Source: Oscillospiraceae bacterium
GTDB lineage: Bacteria; Bacillota; Clostridia; Oscillospirales; Oscillospiraceae
Assembly (NCBI GenBank): GCA_015068425.1
Contig: SVKK01000009.1
Location: 1-64,000, forward strand
Length of the DNA: 64,000 nucleotides
Reading direction: 5' to 3'
This document shows, in pieces, positions 28,956 through 39,044 of the stretch. A program made the position numbers and the translations under genes. Position 1 is the stretch's first letter. Each line of letters begins with the position of its first letter. The notes under the pieces were generated by a model, which was not told where the DNA came from, ran no database searches, and saw only the letters and a list, made by a program, of their open reading frames with translations.

Positions 28956-28990
28956 GGGCTCCGTTACGGAGCCCTTAATTTTAATAAGAT
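28956..28990 (+). terminator. Hairpin/terminator after U32 peptidase gene
   Basis: AGGGCTCCGTTACGGAGCCCT then TAATTTT. Confidence 0.65.
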
Positions 28991-28993
28991 ATT

Positions 28994-29674
28994 ATGAAAT
29001 ATTCAAATATTAAAAACGGAATATTCTTATCACGACCAAACCGATTTATCGCTCATGTTATGATCGATGGCAGGGAGGAGGTCGTTCATGTAAAAAATAC
29101 CGGCCGTTGTAAGGAGCTTCTTCTCAGTGGCTCTGAGGTGTTTTGCGTGCGTTCTGATAACACATCAAGAAAAACGGCCTATGACCTTGTTGCGGTAAAA
29201 AAGGGCAGCAGACTCATTAATATGGACTCGCAGGCACCTAATGCTGCATTCCTTGAGTGGGTTAACGAAGGAAAATTTATTGGGAAACCGGACTTCATTA
29301 AACCCGAATATAAATGGAGAAATTCCCGTTTTGATTTCTTTGTTCGAAAGGACGGAAGAAAAATACTGGCGGAAATCAAGGGTGTTACCCTTGAATTGGA
29401 CGGAGCATGCTTTTTTCCCGATGCGCCTACCGAACGTGGCATAAAGCATATCAATGAGTTGATTGCAGCTGCCCAAGAGGGATATGAAACCTATATAGTC
29501 TTTATAATTCAGATGAAAGATGTTTCTTTCTTCTCTCCGAACGAAAATACTCATCCACAATTTTGTGAAGCCTTGAGAAGAGCAGGGGAGAGAGGCGTTA
29601 ATATTATTGCTTATGATTGTCTTATAACAGAAGACTCTATGGTAATTCGAGATAAAGTGCCCGTAATTCTTTGA
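28994..29674 (+). CDS. sfsA: DNA/RNA nuclease SfsA
   Basis: RPNRFIAHV, VKNTGRCKELLLSG, EIKGVTLE, FPDAPTERGIKHI. Confidence 0.94.
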   Translation: MKYSNIKNGIFLSRPNRFIAHVMIDGREEVVHVKNTGRCKELLLSGSEVFCVRSDNTSRKTAYDLVAVKKGSRLINMDSQAPNAAFLEWVNEGKFIGKPDFIKPEYKWRNSRFDFFVRKDGRKILAEIKGVTLELDGACFFPDAPTERGIKHINELIAAAQEGYETYIVFIIQMKDVSFFSPNENTHPQFCEALRRAGERGVNIIAYDCLITEDSMVIRDKVPVIL

Positions 29675-29734
29675 AATTTCCGGTTGACAAGTTTATTAAA
29701 TGTGCTAAAATGTTTAAGAAATATTTGTAGGCTA

Positions 29735-29950
29735 TGACGAAACGAGCTTTTTATTAAGGTTCTACAGAGAGGGAAGCATTTGCTGAAAGTTTCCGTTCCT
29801 TATAAAAGGCAGCCACTTCTGAGCCTGCGGGTGATGAGTCCGCCGATTAATTCCCGTTATAGAATTTCTGAGATGCCGTATTGCGGATAATCAGGGTGGT
29901 ACCGTGAAGTAATTTAACTTCGCCCCTGTTTTTAGGGGCGAAGTTTATTT
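29735..29950 (+). promoter_or_regulatory. T-box leader upstream of alaS
   Basis: AGAGAGGG segment, T-box core AGGGTGGTACCGTG, terminator AACTTCGCCCCT/AGGGGCGAAGTT (29916-29945) + T-rich tail, then alaS; boundaries approximate. Confidence 0.9.
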
Positions 29951-29989
29951 TTTGTAAAATATTATGATATATATGGAGGTCAATTAACT

Positions 29990-32632
29990 ATGGCTCACAG
30001 AAACATCGGTCTTAACGAGCTTCGTGAAATGTTCCTGAAGTTCTTCGAGACCAAGGATCACCTCAGACTCCCCAGCTTTTCTCTCATTCCTCAGAATGAC
30101 CCCTCTCTGCTTCTTATCAACTCCGGCATGGCTCCTATGAAGCCTTACTTCACCGGCGAGGTTGAGCCGCCCAGACGCAGAGTATGCACCTGCCAGAAGT
30201 GCATCAGAACCGGTGACATAGAAAATATCGGTAAAACCGCTCGCCACGGCACTTATTTTGAAATGCTTGGCAACTTCTCCTTCGGCGACTATTTCAAGAG
30301 CGAGTCTCTTGCATGGAGCTGGGAATTTTTGACTTCTCCCGAGTGGGTTGGTCTTGAGCCTGACAGACTTTATCCCAGCATCTATCTCGATGACGACGAG
30401 GCTTTTGATGTTTGGACCAAGGAAATCGGTGTTCCCGCTGACCACATTGTTCGCATGGGCAAGGCCGATAACTTCTGGGAGCACGGCTCCGGTCCCTGCG
30501 GCCCCTGCTCTGAAATTTACTATGACCGCGGAATTGAAAACGGCTGCGGAAAGCCCGACTGCAAGCCCGGCTGTGACTGCGACCGATTTATGGAAGTTTG
30601 GAACAACGTTTTCTCTCAGTTCAATAATGACGGTGAAGGCAACTATACCGACCTGGCTCAGAAGAATATTGATACCGGTATGGGTCTTGAGCGTCTTGCC
30701 TGCGTAAGCCAGAATGTCGCAAGTCTCTTTGATGTTGACACTGTTATGAATATCACTAATCGTGTCAGTGAAATTACAGGCGCTCATTACAAGGAGAGCT
30801 ACAAAAAAGATGTTTCCCTCCGTATTATCACCGACCATATCCGCTCCGCAACCTTCATGATTTGTGACGGTGTTCAGCCTTCCAATGAAGGACGCGGCTA
30901 TGTTCTCCGTCGTCTGCTCCGCCGTGCTGCACGTCACGGTAAGCTGCTTGGTGTTAACGAGCCTTTCCTCTACGATGTTGTTGAAACTGTAATTCACGAA
31001 AATGAAGGTCATTATCCCGAGCTTCGTCAGAAAGCAGACTACATCACCCGCGTTATCAAGACCGAGGAAGAAAACTTTGCCCGTACTATTGACGCAGGTA
31101 TGCGTATTTTCGGCGAAATTCTTGAGCAGCACAAGGCAAACGGCGAAAAGATTTTCTCCGGTGCAGATGCATTCAAACTTTATGATACCTACGGTTTCCC
31201 CATTGACCTCACCGCCGAAATGGTTGAAGAGCAGGGAATGGATATCAATATGGAAGAGTTCACCACTCTTATGAACGAGCAGCGCCAGCGCGCAAGAGCT
31301 GCACGCGGTGATATGTCCGATGCTTGGGCAGGCCTTGACTTGGGTCTCGACAGTACTCCTACTCAGTTTGTTGGCTACAATTATGATAAGTGCAGTGCAA
31401 AAGTTCTCGCTCTCGTTGAAGGTGGCGAGACCTGCGGTGTTCTTGGTGAAGGAAGAAAGGGTATCGTTGTCCTGGATTGCACCACTATGTATGCCGAGAT
31501 GGGTGGTCAGGTAGCTGACCACGGCCGTATTATCTGCGGAGACGCTGTATTTGCTGTCAGCGATGTGCAGAAGGATAAAAGCGGCAAGTATCTCCACCAC
31601 GGTGAGATGATAAGCGGCAGCCTCAATGTTGGCGATGAAGTAAGAGCTGATATTGATACTGAGCGCCGTCGCGCTATTATGCGTGCCCACTCTGCAACCC
31701 ATCTTCTCCAGAGAGCTCTCAAGGATGTTCTTGGTGACCATGTACATCAGGCCGGTTCTCTTGTGGAGCCTGATCATCTCCGCTTTGACTTTACTCATTT
31801 CTCCTCTCTTACTACTGATGAGATTCTTGCAATAAACAAGCGCGTAGGCAATATGGTGCTTGACGGCCTTGATATCTCCATTTGCGAAATGCCTATTGAC
31901 GAGGCAAGAAAAATGGGCGCAACCGCTCTTTTCGGTGAAAAATATGGCGATATAGTCCGCGTTGTTTCTATGGGTGAAGAATCTGTTGAACTTTGTGGCG
32001 GTACTCATCTTTCCAACACCGCAATGGTAGGTCCCTTCCATATCGTCAGTGAAGGTTCTGTCGCTTCCGGTGTTCGCCGTATCGAAGCGCTTACCGGCAA
32101 AGCTTTTATGCAGCGCGTTGATAGTGTCAATCGCACCATTTCTGAGGCAGCAGCCGTTCTTAAAACACAGCCTTCCGAGCTTGTTTCCCGCCTGGAAAGC
32201 AATCTCAACGAGATGCGCGAAATGCGTCAGAGTATTGAAAAGCTCAAGGATAAGATTCTTGCTGGTGATGTTGAGCGCTTCCTCTTTGCAGCAAAAAAGG
32301 TTTGCGGTCTCAATGTTATAACCACAACTCGTCCTGATCTCGAAGTTGCAGACATCCGCAAGATGGGCGACTTTCTGAGAGACAAAGATTCTAAAATTGT
32401 TGCTGTTATTGCAAGCTTCAAAGAAAGCAAGGTCAGCCTTGCAGCCTTCTGCGGCAAGGAAGCTGTTGCTGCAGGCATTAAGGCCGGTGACATTATCAAG
32501 ACCATTGCTCCCGTTGTGGGAGGCAAAGGCGGCGGCAAGCCCGACAGCGCAATGGGCGGCGGTAGCGATGTTATTAAGATTGACGACGCACTTGCTATGG
32601 TCGATAACTTTGTTGCCAGCAAGCTTGGTTAA
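29990..32632 (+). CDS. alaS: Alanine--tRNA ligase
   Basis: LRLPSFSLIPQNDPSLLLINSGMAPMKPYF; SHL-type HSATHLL; CGGTH. Confidence 0.97.
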   Translation: MAHRNIGLNELREMFLKFFETKDHLRLPSFSLIPQNDPSLLLINSGMAPMKPYFTGEVEPPRRRVCTCQKCIRTGDIENIGKTARHGTYFEMLGNFSFGDYFKSESLAWSWEFLTSPEWVGLEPDRLYPSIYLDDDEAFDVWTKEIGVPADHIVRMGKADNFWEHGSGPCGPCSEIYYDRGIENGCGKPDCKPGCDCDRFMEVWNNVFSQFNNDGEGNYTDLAQKNIDTGMGLERLACVSQNVASLFDVDTVMNITNRVSEITGAHYKESYKKDVSLRIITDHIRSATFMICDGVQPSNEGRGYVLRRLLRRAARHGKLLGVNEPFLYDVVETVIHENEGHYPELRQKADYITRVIKTEEENFARTIDAGMRIFGEILEQHKANGEKIFSGADAFKLYDTYGFPIDLTAEMVEEQGMDINMEEFTTLMNEQRQRARAARGDMSDAWAGLDLGLDSTPTQFVGYNYDKCSAKVLALVEGGETCGVLGEGRKGIVVLDCTTMYAEMGGQVADHGRIICGDAVFAVSDVQKDKSGKYLHHGEMISGSLNVGDEVRADIDTERRRAIMRAHSATHLLQRALKDVLGDHVHQAGSLVEPDHLRFDFTHFSSLTTDEILAINKRVGNMVLDGLDISICEMPIDEARKMGATALFGEKYGDIVRVVSMGEESVELCGGTHLSNTAMVGPFHIVSEGSVASGVRRIEALTGKAFMQRVDSVNRTISEAAAVLKTQPSELVSRLESNLNEMREMRQSIEKLKDKILAGDVERFLFAAKKVCGLNVITTTRPDLEVADIRKMGDFLRDKDSKIVAVIASFKESKVSLAAFCGKEAVAAGIKAGDIIKTIAPVVGGKGGGKPDSAMGGGSDVIKIDDALAMVDNFVASKLG

Positions 32633-32643
32633 GGAGAGTTATA

Positions 32644-32985
32644 ATGGAAAATTGTCTTTTCTGCAAAATCGCATCCGGAATTATTCCTTCAAACAAGGTT
32701 TACGAGAACGAATATGTGCTCGCTTTTCACGACATTGCTCCTCAGGCACCTGTTCATATTCTTGTAATACCCAAGGTACATCTTGATTCTATGAACGATG
32801 TCAATTCCGAAACCTCTGTCTATGCGGTAAAATGCCTTGAAGCAATTGCTGAAATTGCAAAAATGCAAAATCTTGAAAATGGATATCGTGTGATCAACAA
32901 CTGCGGCGAAGATGGCGGTCAGACCGTCAAGCATCTCCATTTCCATATTCTTGGCGGAAAAAAGCTCAGCGAACAAATGGTATAA
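32644..32985 (+). CDS. HIT family protein
   Basis: CLFCKIASGIIPS...GQTVKHLHFHILGG. Confidence 0.95.
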   Translation: MENCLFCKIASGIIPSNKVYENEYVLAFHDIAPQAPVHILVIPKVHLDSMNDVNSETSVYAVKCLEAIAEIAKMQNLENGYRVINNCGEDGGQTVKHLHFHILGGKKLSEQMV

Positions 32986-32989
32986 TACT

Positions 32990-33026
32990 AAAGGCAGCAG
33001 CTCAAAGTGGGCTGCTGCCTTTTTAT
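32990..33026 (+). terminator. Intrinsic terminator
   Basis: AGGCAGCAGCtcaaagtgGGCTGCTGCCTTTTT. Confidence 0.75.
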
Positions 33027-33080
33027 TTGACTGTATGGGTTAATAATGTTAATATTTCCCAAAAGAGGGGAGGTATTCTT

Positions 33081-35348
33081 ATGAGAAAACTTATGCTCGT
33101 TGCCATAGGGTATACAGCAGCGCTTATCATAAGTATATTTCTGTTCCCTGAAATTAACGGCTATATTCTTAGTATCGTGAGCTTCATACTTGTATTTATT
33201 TCATTTTTCTTCAAGAACAATATACGAAAGATATTAGCTATTATTCTCGTATCGGCTTCAATAGGGTTTTTATGGAATAGTACGTATGATTCAATATTTA
33301 TTAAGCCTGCAGAACAGCTGATCGGAAATAATTGCAAGCTTGAAGCGAGGGTATTGGACTATCCCTCGGTCAATGATAATTATTCAAGCGTTCTTATAAA
33401 GATTACTGACAAGGTTTATCCTTCCTGCAAGGTTCTTGTAACGGACTATGAAAATGGCGTTTCAGAGCTAAAACCGGGAGATATTATTGATATTGAACTA
33501 AAGTTCCGTTCCGCAAGGATTCGATACAACACAGAGGATGACTATTATTTTTCCTCAGGAATTTTTCTTCGCGCCACCGCAAGCGGAAATTGCGAACTTA
33601 TCGGGCACCGGAAGGCTGGCATTCTCGATATACCCAAAAATCTTTCGAACAATCTGAAGGAACATATAATGAAACTGTTTCCCGAGGATGTAGCCCCTCT
33701 TATGAAAGCGCTTCTAACCGGCGATAAGGCTGAGCTTTACGATAACGACCTGCTTTATGTATCGTTGAAAAAGGCGGGTATGAGCCATATTATTGCTGTT
33801 TCCGGCATGCACGTTTCCTTTATTATTTCACTTATTGCCCTTATATGGGGCAGAAGGAGAATGACGGCATTTATAGGGATTCCACTTGTATGGTTTTTCG
33901 CCGCTATGATGGGCTTTACCCCTTCGGTCACTCGAGCATCACTGATGATAACATTGCTGCTTATATCTCCAATTTTGAGGCGAGAGAACGATTCCCCGAC
34001 AAGCTTGTCTGCGGCACTGCTTGTTTTGCTGATTATCAACCCCAAATCTATCGGCAATCTCAGCCTGCAACTTAGCTTCGCCTCTATGGCGGGAATAATT
34101 CTCATCACTCCGCGAATTTACAGTGCTATTTCCGAGCATATTTCAGATAATAAGTTTTTATTCAAACTCCTTAACGGCATCACAATGGTATTTGCTTCCT
34201 CCGTTGGCGCACTTGTGTTTACTACACCAATTGCCGCATTGAATTTCGGTTATATTCCTCTATATTCAATCTTTGCCAACATCCTTTGTCTTTGGGCAAT
34301 GTCTCTGGCCTTTACTCTCGCGTACCCCATATGTATTGTCGGAGCTATCTATTTTCCTTTGGCTAAGGTGCTTGCGATTATAATCTCAATACTGCCAAAA
34401 TACACCCAGGCTGTTGTTACATTTATCGGGCATTTACCTTATTCTCTGATTTATACATCCAACAACCTTATGGCTATGTGGTTAGCATTCGTTTATTCAG
34501 TTATTATCATATCCTATTTATTTAAGGGTGATAGGGCATATCGTCCGATTCTCCCTGTTTGTTGCTGCATTGTAAGTCTAATAGCAGTTTGTTTTATAAC
34601 CGGGCTTTCAGCCGAGTCAAATCCGGCGGTTTCAGCCATTGATGTAGGGCAAGGGCAATGCATAGTTGCAAAAACAACTAATTCAACCGTTATGATTGAC
34701 TGCGGAGGAAAAGGCTCACCTGAAAATGCGGGAGACTGTGCTGCCGAATTTTTGTTATCTTCAGGCAGAGAAAAAGTAGATCTTCTCATTCTTACCCACA
34801 TGCACGATGACCATGCAAATGGTGTGGTTCGGCTGATGAGTTATATAGATGTCAATAAAATTGCGATTAGTGATGACATCAAAAATTCGGAAATTGGTGA
34901 CAAGATTATAAAAGCATGCTATGATAGCAGCACAGAGCTTATTTATATTTCCGAGAATACATCGTTTTTTACGGACGGTCTTACACTTAATATATTCGCA
35001 CCAATCGGTAGTGATGATTCAAACGAAAACGGTCTGATTGTTCTTGGCGACTATGGAGAATTTGAATTTCTTGTGACCGGTGATGCAGGTATCGGAACCG
35101 AAAATCAGCTTGTCAGTATGTACCAGTTTGATGATATTGAGCTTTTAGTGGTTGGTCATCACGGCAGTAAATATTCAACAGGTGATATGCTTCTCGATAC
35201 TACCACTCCGGACTATGCATTCATCTCCGTTGGTATTAACAGCTACGGACACCCTACCGAAGAAGTTCTTCAGCGTTTGTATAAAAACGGCATTGAAGTG
35301 TATCGTACAGATATTAATGGTAATCTTACATTAATGGTTGGTAATTAA
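33081..35348 (+). CDS. comEC: ComEC/Rec2-family DNA internalisation protein with C-terminal MBL domain
   Basis: ISHIIAVSGMHVSFI, DVGQGQC, LTHMHDDHANG, VGHHGSKYS; start after GGGAGG. Confidence 0.93.
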   Translation: MRKLMLVAIGYTAALIISIFLFPEINGYILSIVSFILVFISFFFKNNIRKILAIILVSASIGFLWNSTYDSIFIKPAEQLIGNNCKLEARVLDYPSVNDNYSSVLIKITDKVYPSCKVLVTDYENGVSELKPGDIIDIELKFRSARIRYNTEDDYYFSSGIFLRATASGNCELIGHRKAGILDIPKNLSNNLKEHIMKLFPEDVAPLMKALLTGDKAELYDNDLLYVSLKKAGMSHIIAVSGMHVSFIISLIALIWGRRRMTAFIGIPLVWFFAAMMGFTPSVTRASLMITLLLISPILRRENDSPTSLSAALLVLLIINPKSIGNLSLQLSFASMAGIILITPRIYSAISEHISDNKFLFKLLNGITMVFASSVGALVFTTPIAALNFGYIPLYSIFANILCLWAMSLAFTLAYPICIVGAIYFPLAKVLAIIISILPKYTQAVVTFIGHLPYSLIYTSNNLMAMWLAFVYSVIIISYLFKGDRAYRPILPVCCCIVSLIAVCFITGLSAESNPAVSAIDVGQGQCIVAKTTNSTVMIDCGGKGSPENAGDCAAEFLLSSGREKVDLLILTHMHDDHANGVVRLMSYIDVNKIAISDDIKNSEIGDKIIKACYDSSTELIYISENTSFFTDGLTLNIFAPIGSDDSNENGLIVLGDYGEFEFLVTGDAGIGTENQLVSMYQFDDIELLVVGHHGSKYSTGDMLLDTTTPDYAFISVGINSYGHPTEEVLQRLYKNGIEVYRTDINGNLTLMVGN

Positions 35349-35350
35349 TT

Positions 35351-36385
35351 ATGGCTAAAAAAGATAAACCTGTCTTCAACTATAACCTTGAAATCAAGCA
35401 GCTGAAAGAATATGGCCCGGAAAGGCTATATTTGCTTTACGGTCAGGAGGATTATCTGCGGGAGCGTTTTGTTGATGAACTAAAGAAAATATGTGCCGCG
35501 GATGACTCAGGATTTAACTACAAGAGATTGGATGGCCCTTCAATCAACATATCCGAATTTTCCGAAGCTGTAGATTCTGTTCCTTTTTTCTCTGAGCGCA
35601 GCTTTGTAGAAATAAGAGGATTTGACATTAACAGATGTAAAGACAGCGAATGCGATAAATTCAAAGCTATTATCAGCGATATTCCTGAATACTGTACTGT
35701 GGCGGTGATAGTAAATTCAGATTACGAGATGGACGGTAGGCTTGCCGCTGTCAAGGCCTTGAAGAAATACGCAAAAGCAATTGAGTTTACCGAGCAGGGA
35801 CAGGATGCTCTTATCAAATGGATCGGCAACCGATTTTCTGCTTTGGGTAAAAGTATTTCCCGTTCCGATGCCGAATATCTGAGTTTTGTAAGCGGCACAC
35901 TTATGAACCGCCTTATTCCTGAGATCGAAAAAATATCCGCATATGTAAATGGTAATATTATTTCACGCGTCGATATCGATGCTGCTGCCCACAGAATTCC
36001 CGAAGCAGACATTTTTGAGATGGTTGATCAACTCAGCAGAGGTAATATGGATGCAGCCGCAAAACTTCTAAGCGACCTTATGTCTGATAAAGATAACTCT
36101 CCAATCTATTTACTTGCTATCTTTTCTCAGCAATTCAGAAAAATATATTCATACAAACTTGGTCAAAACCGCGGTTTGAGCAGAGTTGCCCTTATGGAGC
36201 TTTGCGGAGTTCGTTATGATTTCCATTTTAACAAGTTAAGTATCCAGGCAAAAAATTATTCCTTAAGTTCAGCTGCAAAGCTGGTTGAGCTATGCACGGA
36301 ATTTGACTATCTTATGAAAAGCGGCGGAGACAACGAAGAACTTATGAAGGATCTGCTTTTGAGAGTGGCGGTGGCGGATAAATGA
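35351..36385 (+). CDS. holA: DNA polymerase III subunit delta
   Basis: YLLYGQEDYLRERF, FSERSFVEIRGF, ADIFEMVDQLSRGN. Confidence 0.9.
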   Translation: MAKKDKPVFNYNLEIKQLKEYGPERLYLLYGQEDYLRERFVDELKKICAADDSGFNYKRLDGPSINISEFSEAVDSVPFFSERSFVEIRGFDINRCKDSECDKFKAIISDIPEYCTVAVIVNSDYEMDGRLAAVKALKKYAKAIEFTEQGQDALIKWIGNRFSALGKSISRSDAEYLSFVSGTLMNRLIPEIEKISAYVNGNIISRVDIDAAAHRIPEADIFEMVDQLSRGNMDAAAKLLSDLMSDKDNSPIYLLAIFSQQFRKIYSYKLGQNRGLSRVALMELCGVRYDFHFNKLSIQAKNYSLSSAAKLVELCTEFDYLMKSGGDNEELMKDLLLRVAVADK

Positions 36386-36972
36386 TCAGCATAAATGAAG
36401 TAATTGTTGTTGAAGGTAAATATGACAAGAATACTCTTAGCCAGATCGTTGACGCTACCATACTTGAAACATCAGGCTTCGGTATCTTCAAGGATAAAAA
36501 ATCTCAGGAGATGCTCCGTTCATTGGCACGCCGAAGAGGCATTATTATTCTTACAGACAGTGATGGCGCTGGTTTTGTAATAAGAAACTTTATCAGTGGT
36601 ATTGTTGAACCTCAATATATTAAACACGCCTATATTCCTGATATAGAAGGGAAAGAGCGAAGAAAAAGTACTGCTTCAAAAGAGGGAAAGCTGGGAGTTG
36701 AAGGTATGACTCCCGAAATTATAATTGAGGCCCTGAGGCGTTCCGGTGCTACAATAGATTCTGACATTTACGAAAACCGTTTAGAAATTAGTAAGGCTGA
36801 TTTATATGCAATGGGACTTTTCGGTAAAGAGGGAAGTGCCGAAAAACGCATGCTTCTTCAGAAGGAATTATCATTGCCCGAGCATCTAAGTTCAAACAGT
36901 CTTTTGAAAGTTCTTAATATTATAAGCAGCAAAAAGGAGATTGAAGAAATACTCAGCAATTATCATAAATAA
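36382..36972 (+). CDS. rnmV: Toprim protein, ribonuclease M5 type
   Basis: VVEGKYDKNTL, ILTDSDGAGFVIRNF, C-terminal domain GVEGMTPEIIIEAL. Confidence 0.85.
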   Translation: MISINEVIVVEGKYDKNTLSQIVDATILETSGFGIFKDKKSQEMLRSLARRRGIIILTDSDGAGFVIRNFISGIVEPQYIKHAYIPDIEGKERRKSTASKEGKLGVEGMTPEIIIEALRRSGATIDSDIYENRLEISKADLYAMGLFGKEGSAEKRMLLQKELSLPEHLSSNSLLKVLNIISSKKEIEEILSNYHK

Positions 36973-37192
36973 TTGCAAATCCGATAAGAGCAAGAAGAAG
37001 CAGCCCCGACGGTGTCTCAAGCATAAGCTGCGCAAGCATCAATCTTTCTCCATAGCCTATGACTCCATCCAGGTTCATAAACAAAACGCAGGAAATAAAC
37101 AATAATAAATCACATAGTATGAACGTATTTTTAAGAAATATGTAAGCAGGGCGGGGCATAAATTCTATGCTCCGCTTCATTTTTTCAAGCAT
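36953..37192 (-). CDS. Small hypothetical membrane protein
   Basis: 79 aa with hydrophobic segments; AAAGGTG upstream. Confidence 0.45.
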   Translation of the reverse strand: MLEKMKRSIEFMPRPAYIFLKNTFILCDLLLFISCVLFMNLDGVIGYGERLMLAQLMLETPSGLLLLALIGFAIIYDNC

Positions 37193-37358
37193 AAACTCAA
37201 CACCTTTTTTGTTGTATATTGAAATTTTACTTGATTGTTTGCTGATATATCAAGACACAAAATATGGTATAATATAGGTAAAATAATACTTGCTATTGGA
37301 AAAATGCTGTGCTATATTGTTGTTATGTAAATTGCCTTAAAATAAAGGAGAGATACAG

Positions 37359-37817
37359 ATGAAGTGCCCTTTTTGCGGTTTCCACGACAGTAAGGTAATT
37401 GATTCCCGTCCTGCTGACGACGGCGCAACCATTCGCAGACGCCGTGAATGCCTTGATTGCCAGAAGCGTTTTACCACCTATGAAATAATTGAACGTATGC
37501 CCATTGCCGTCATTAAACGCGACGGTTCTCGTCAGTCTTTTGATAAGATTAAAATTATTAACGGTATGCTTCGTGCCTGCGAAAAGAGACCTATCACCAT
37601 GGCACAAATAGAGTCTATAGCTGACGATATTGAGCAGGAACTTCGCGGTGCTCTGGAAAGTGAAATCCACTCTGATCAAATTGGTTCTATGGTTATGGAT
37701 CGCCTCAAGGGTATGGACGAAGTAGCATATGTGCGTTTTGCTTCTGTTTATCGTTCATTTAAAGACATTAATACCTTCATGGATGAACTGACTAAACTCC
37801 TCGGTGACAAAAGGTAA
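37359..37817 (+). CDS. nrdR: Transcriptional regulator NrdR
   Basis: [42 protein letters not shown]. Confidence 0.97.
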   Translation: MKCPFCGFHDSKVIDSRPADDGATIRRRRECLDCQKRFTTYEIIERMPIAVIKRDGSRQSFDKIKIINGMLRACEKRPITMAQIESIADDIEQELRGALESEIHSDQIGSMVMDRLKGMDEVAYVRFASVYRSFKDINTFMDELTKLLGDKR

Positions 37818-37825
37818 TAAATATA

Positions 37826-37860
37826 CTTAAGCGACCCGCTTTTTGGGTCGCTTTTTTTAC
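37826..37860. terminator. Intrinsic terminator between convergent genes
   Basis: AAGCGACCCgctttttGGGTCGCTTTTTTT. Confidence 0.8.
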
Positions 37861-38210
37861 TAAAACAATGATTGTATACTAATTTTTTCTGATTTAATCA
37901 GTTCCTCGATTTCATTAATCAATTTTTTTCTCAAAGTTATTTCGTGAGGATTTTCCAGGCACATAAAATAACCGTCAGATATTTTTTCAAGTCTGCTATC
38001 GCTTATCACGATTCTTAAATATCTGCAGCTGTCTTCCCAGCTTTGAAAACTTTTTTTAACATAACTTTCAGCATTGGAAGAGGGCATAGGAAGGCTATCT
38101 ATCAGACCGTTTCGTATTTCCGATAGTTTGTTATCAACAAAATAAGAATTAACTGACACCGCAATTGTTGTCAACAATAAAAGAATGATACCAAGCATCA
38201 TTTTTTTCAT
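37860..38210 (-). CDS. DUF4363 family protein
   Basis: 116 aa with N-terminal TM, 4-nt overlap with upstream DUF421 gene. Confidence 0.65.
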   Translation of the reverse strand: MKKMMLGIILLLLTTIAVSVNSYFVDNKLSEIRNGLIDSLPMPSSNAESYVKKSFQSWEDSCRYLRIVISDSRLEKISDGYFMCLENPHEITLRKKLINEIEELIKSEKISIQSLF

Positions 38211-38887
38211 TTTTTCTCTTTCCTTTTTTTAAGATATATATTTTTATCGCTGTAATATACCATTGCGAAAACCTCCTTATAGCTTTCACACTTGTTTTCT
38301 TTTAGATAGTTATCAAGCCATCTACGTTTCTTACCAATATAATCAAGGTTTTTATCCAAAATAATTCCATCCTCAATGATTATAATCGGATACTCAATCT
38401 CCGAGGGTTTACTATTTATATTATAGGGGGTAAGTGGCTGGTATTGAGGATACAAAATTGTGCTTATATTTCCGTCTGTCTCCAGTATCGCGTATTTTAC
38501 TGTGCTTATATCAAGAATTTCCTTACTCCGCAGCTCTTCAAACAGTTCGTCAACACTGAACCTTGCTTTACGCATTTCATATTCAAGAATTTGTCCGTTT
38601 ATAATTAAAAATTCCGGTTTCCCGCACATAAGTGTTCTGAATTTTACACTTGTAAGTATTCCTCCTGATATGACCAATTCACAAATAAACAAAACGAATA
38701 TCGGTAGTAATCCGTTAAAAAGCGGTATTCCTGTATCCTGAAGCGGATTTGCTGCCAAATCTGCCAAAATAACAGAGACAACAAGTTCAGAAAGTTCAAG
38801 TTCTCGCAATTGTCTTTTGCCAAGAAGCCGCATAAGTATAATTATAGATGCAAAAATAATTAGAGTTCTTAAAAATATTATGTTCAT
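38207..38887 (-). CDS. DUF421 (YetF-like) membrane protein
   Basis: RLLGKRQLRELELSELVVSVILADLAANPLQD. Confidence 0.9.
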   Translation of the reverse strand: MNIIFLRTLIIFASIIILMRLLGKRQLRELELSELVVSVILADLAANPLQDTGIPLFNGLLPIFVLFICELVISGGILTSVKFRTLMCGKPEFLIINGQILEYEMRKARFSVDELFEELRSKEILDISTVKYAILETDGNISTILYPQYQPLTPYNINSKPSEIEYPIIIIEDGIILDKNLDYIGKKRRWLDNYLKENKCESYKEVFAMVYYSDKNIYLKKRKEKK

Positions 38888-39044
38888 TTATTACACCCCG
38901 TTTTTTCTATTTTTCCCAATATTATAAAAAATATTATTTTTCAATATATACACTAAAACCATATTCACATTGACCCAAAAGGCAAATAGTGATAAAATAC
39001 AGTGAAAAAGTTTTTAATTGTTTCCTTTTATGGAGGTATTATAT

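Noticed and set aside
29984-32041. 685-aa ORF antisense to alaS
   Set aside because: Fully antisense to a clear alaS CDS; open only because of codon composition.
37200-37358. NrdR boxes upstream of nrdR
   Set aside because: ACACAAAATATGG and GCTATATTGTTG resemble half-boxes but spacing does not fit paired NrdR boxes.
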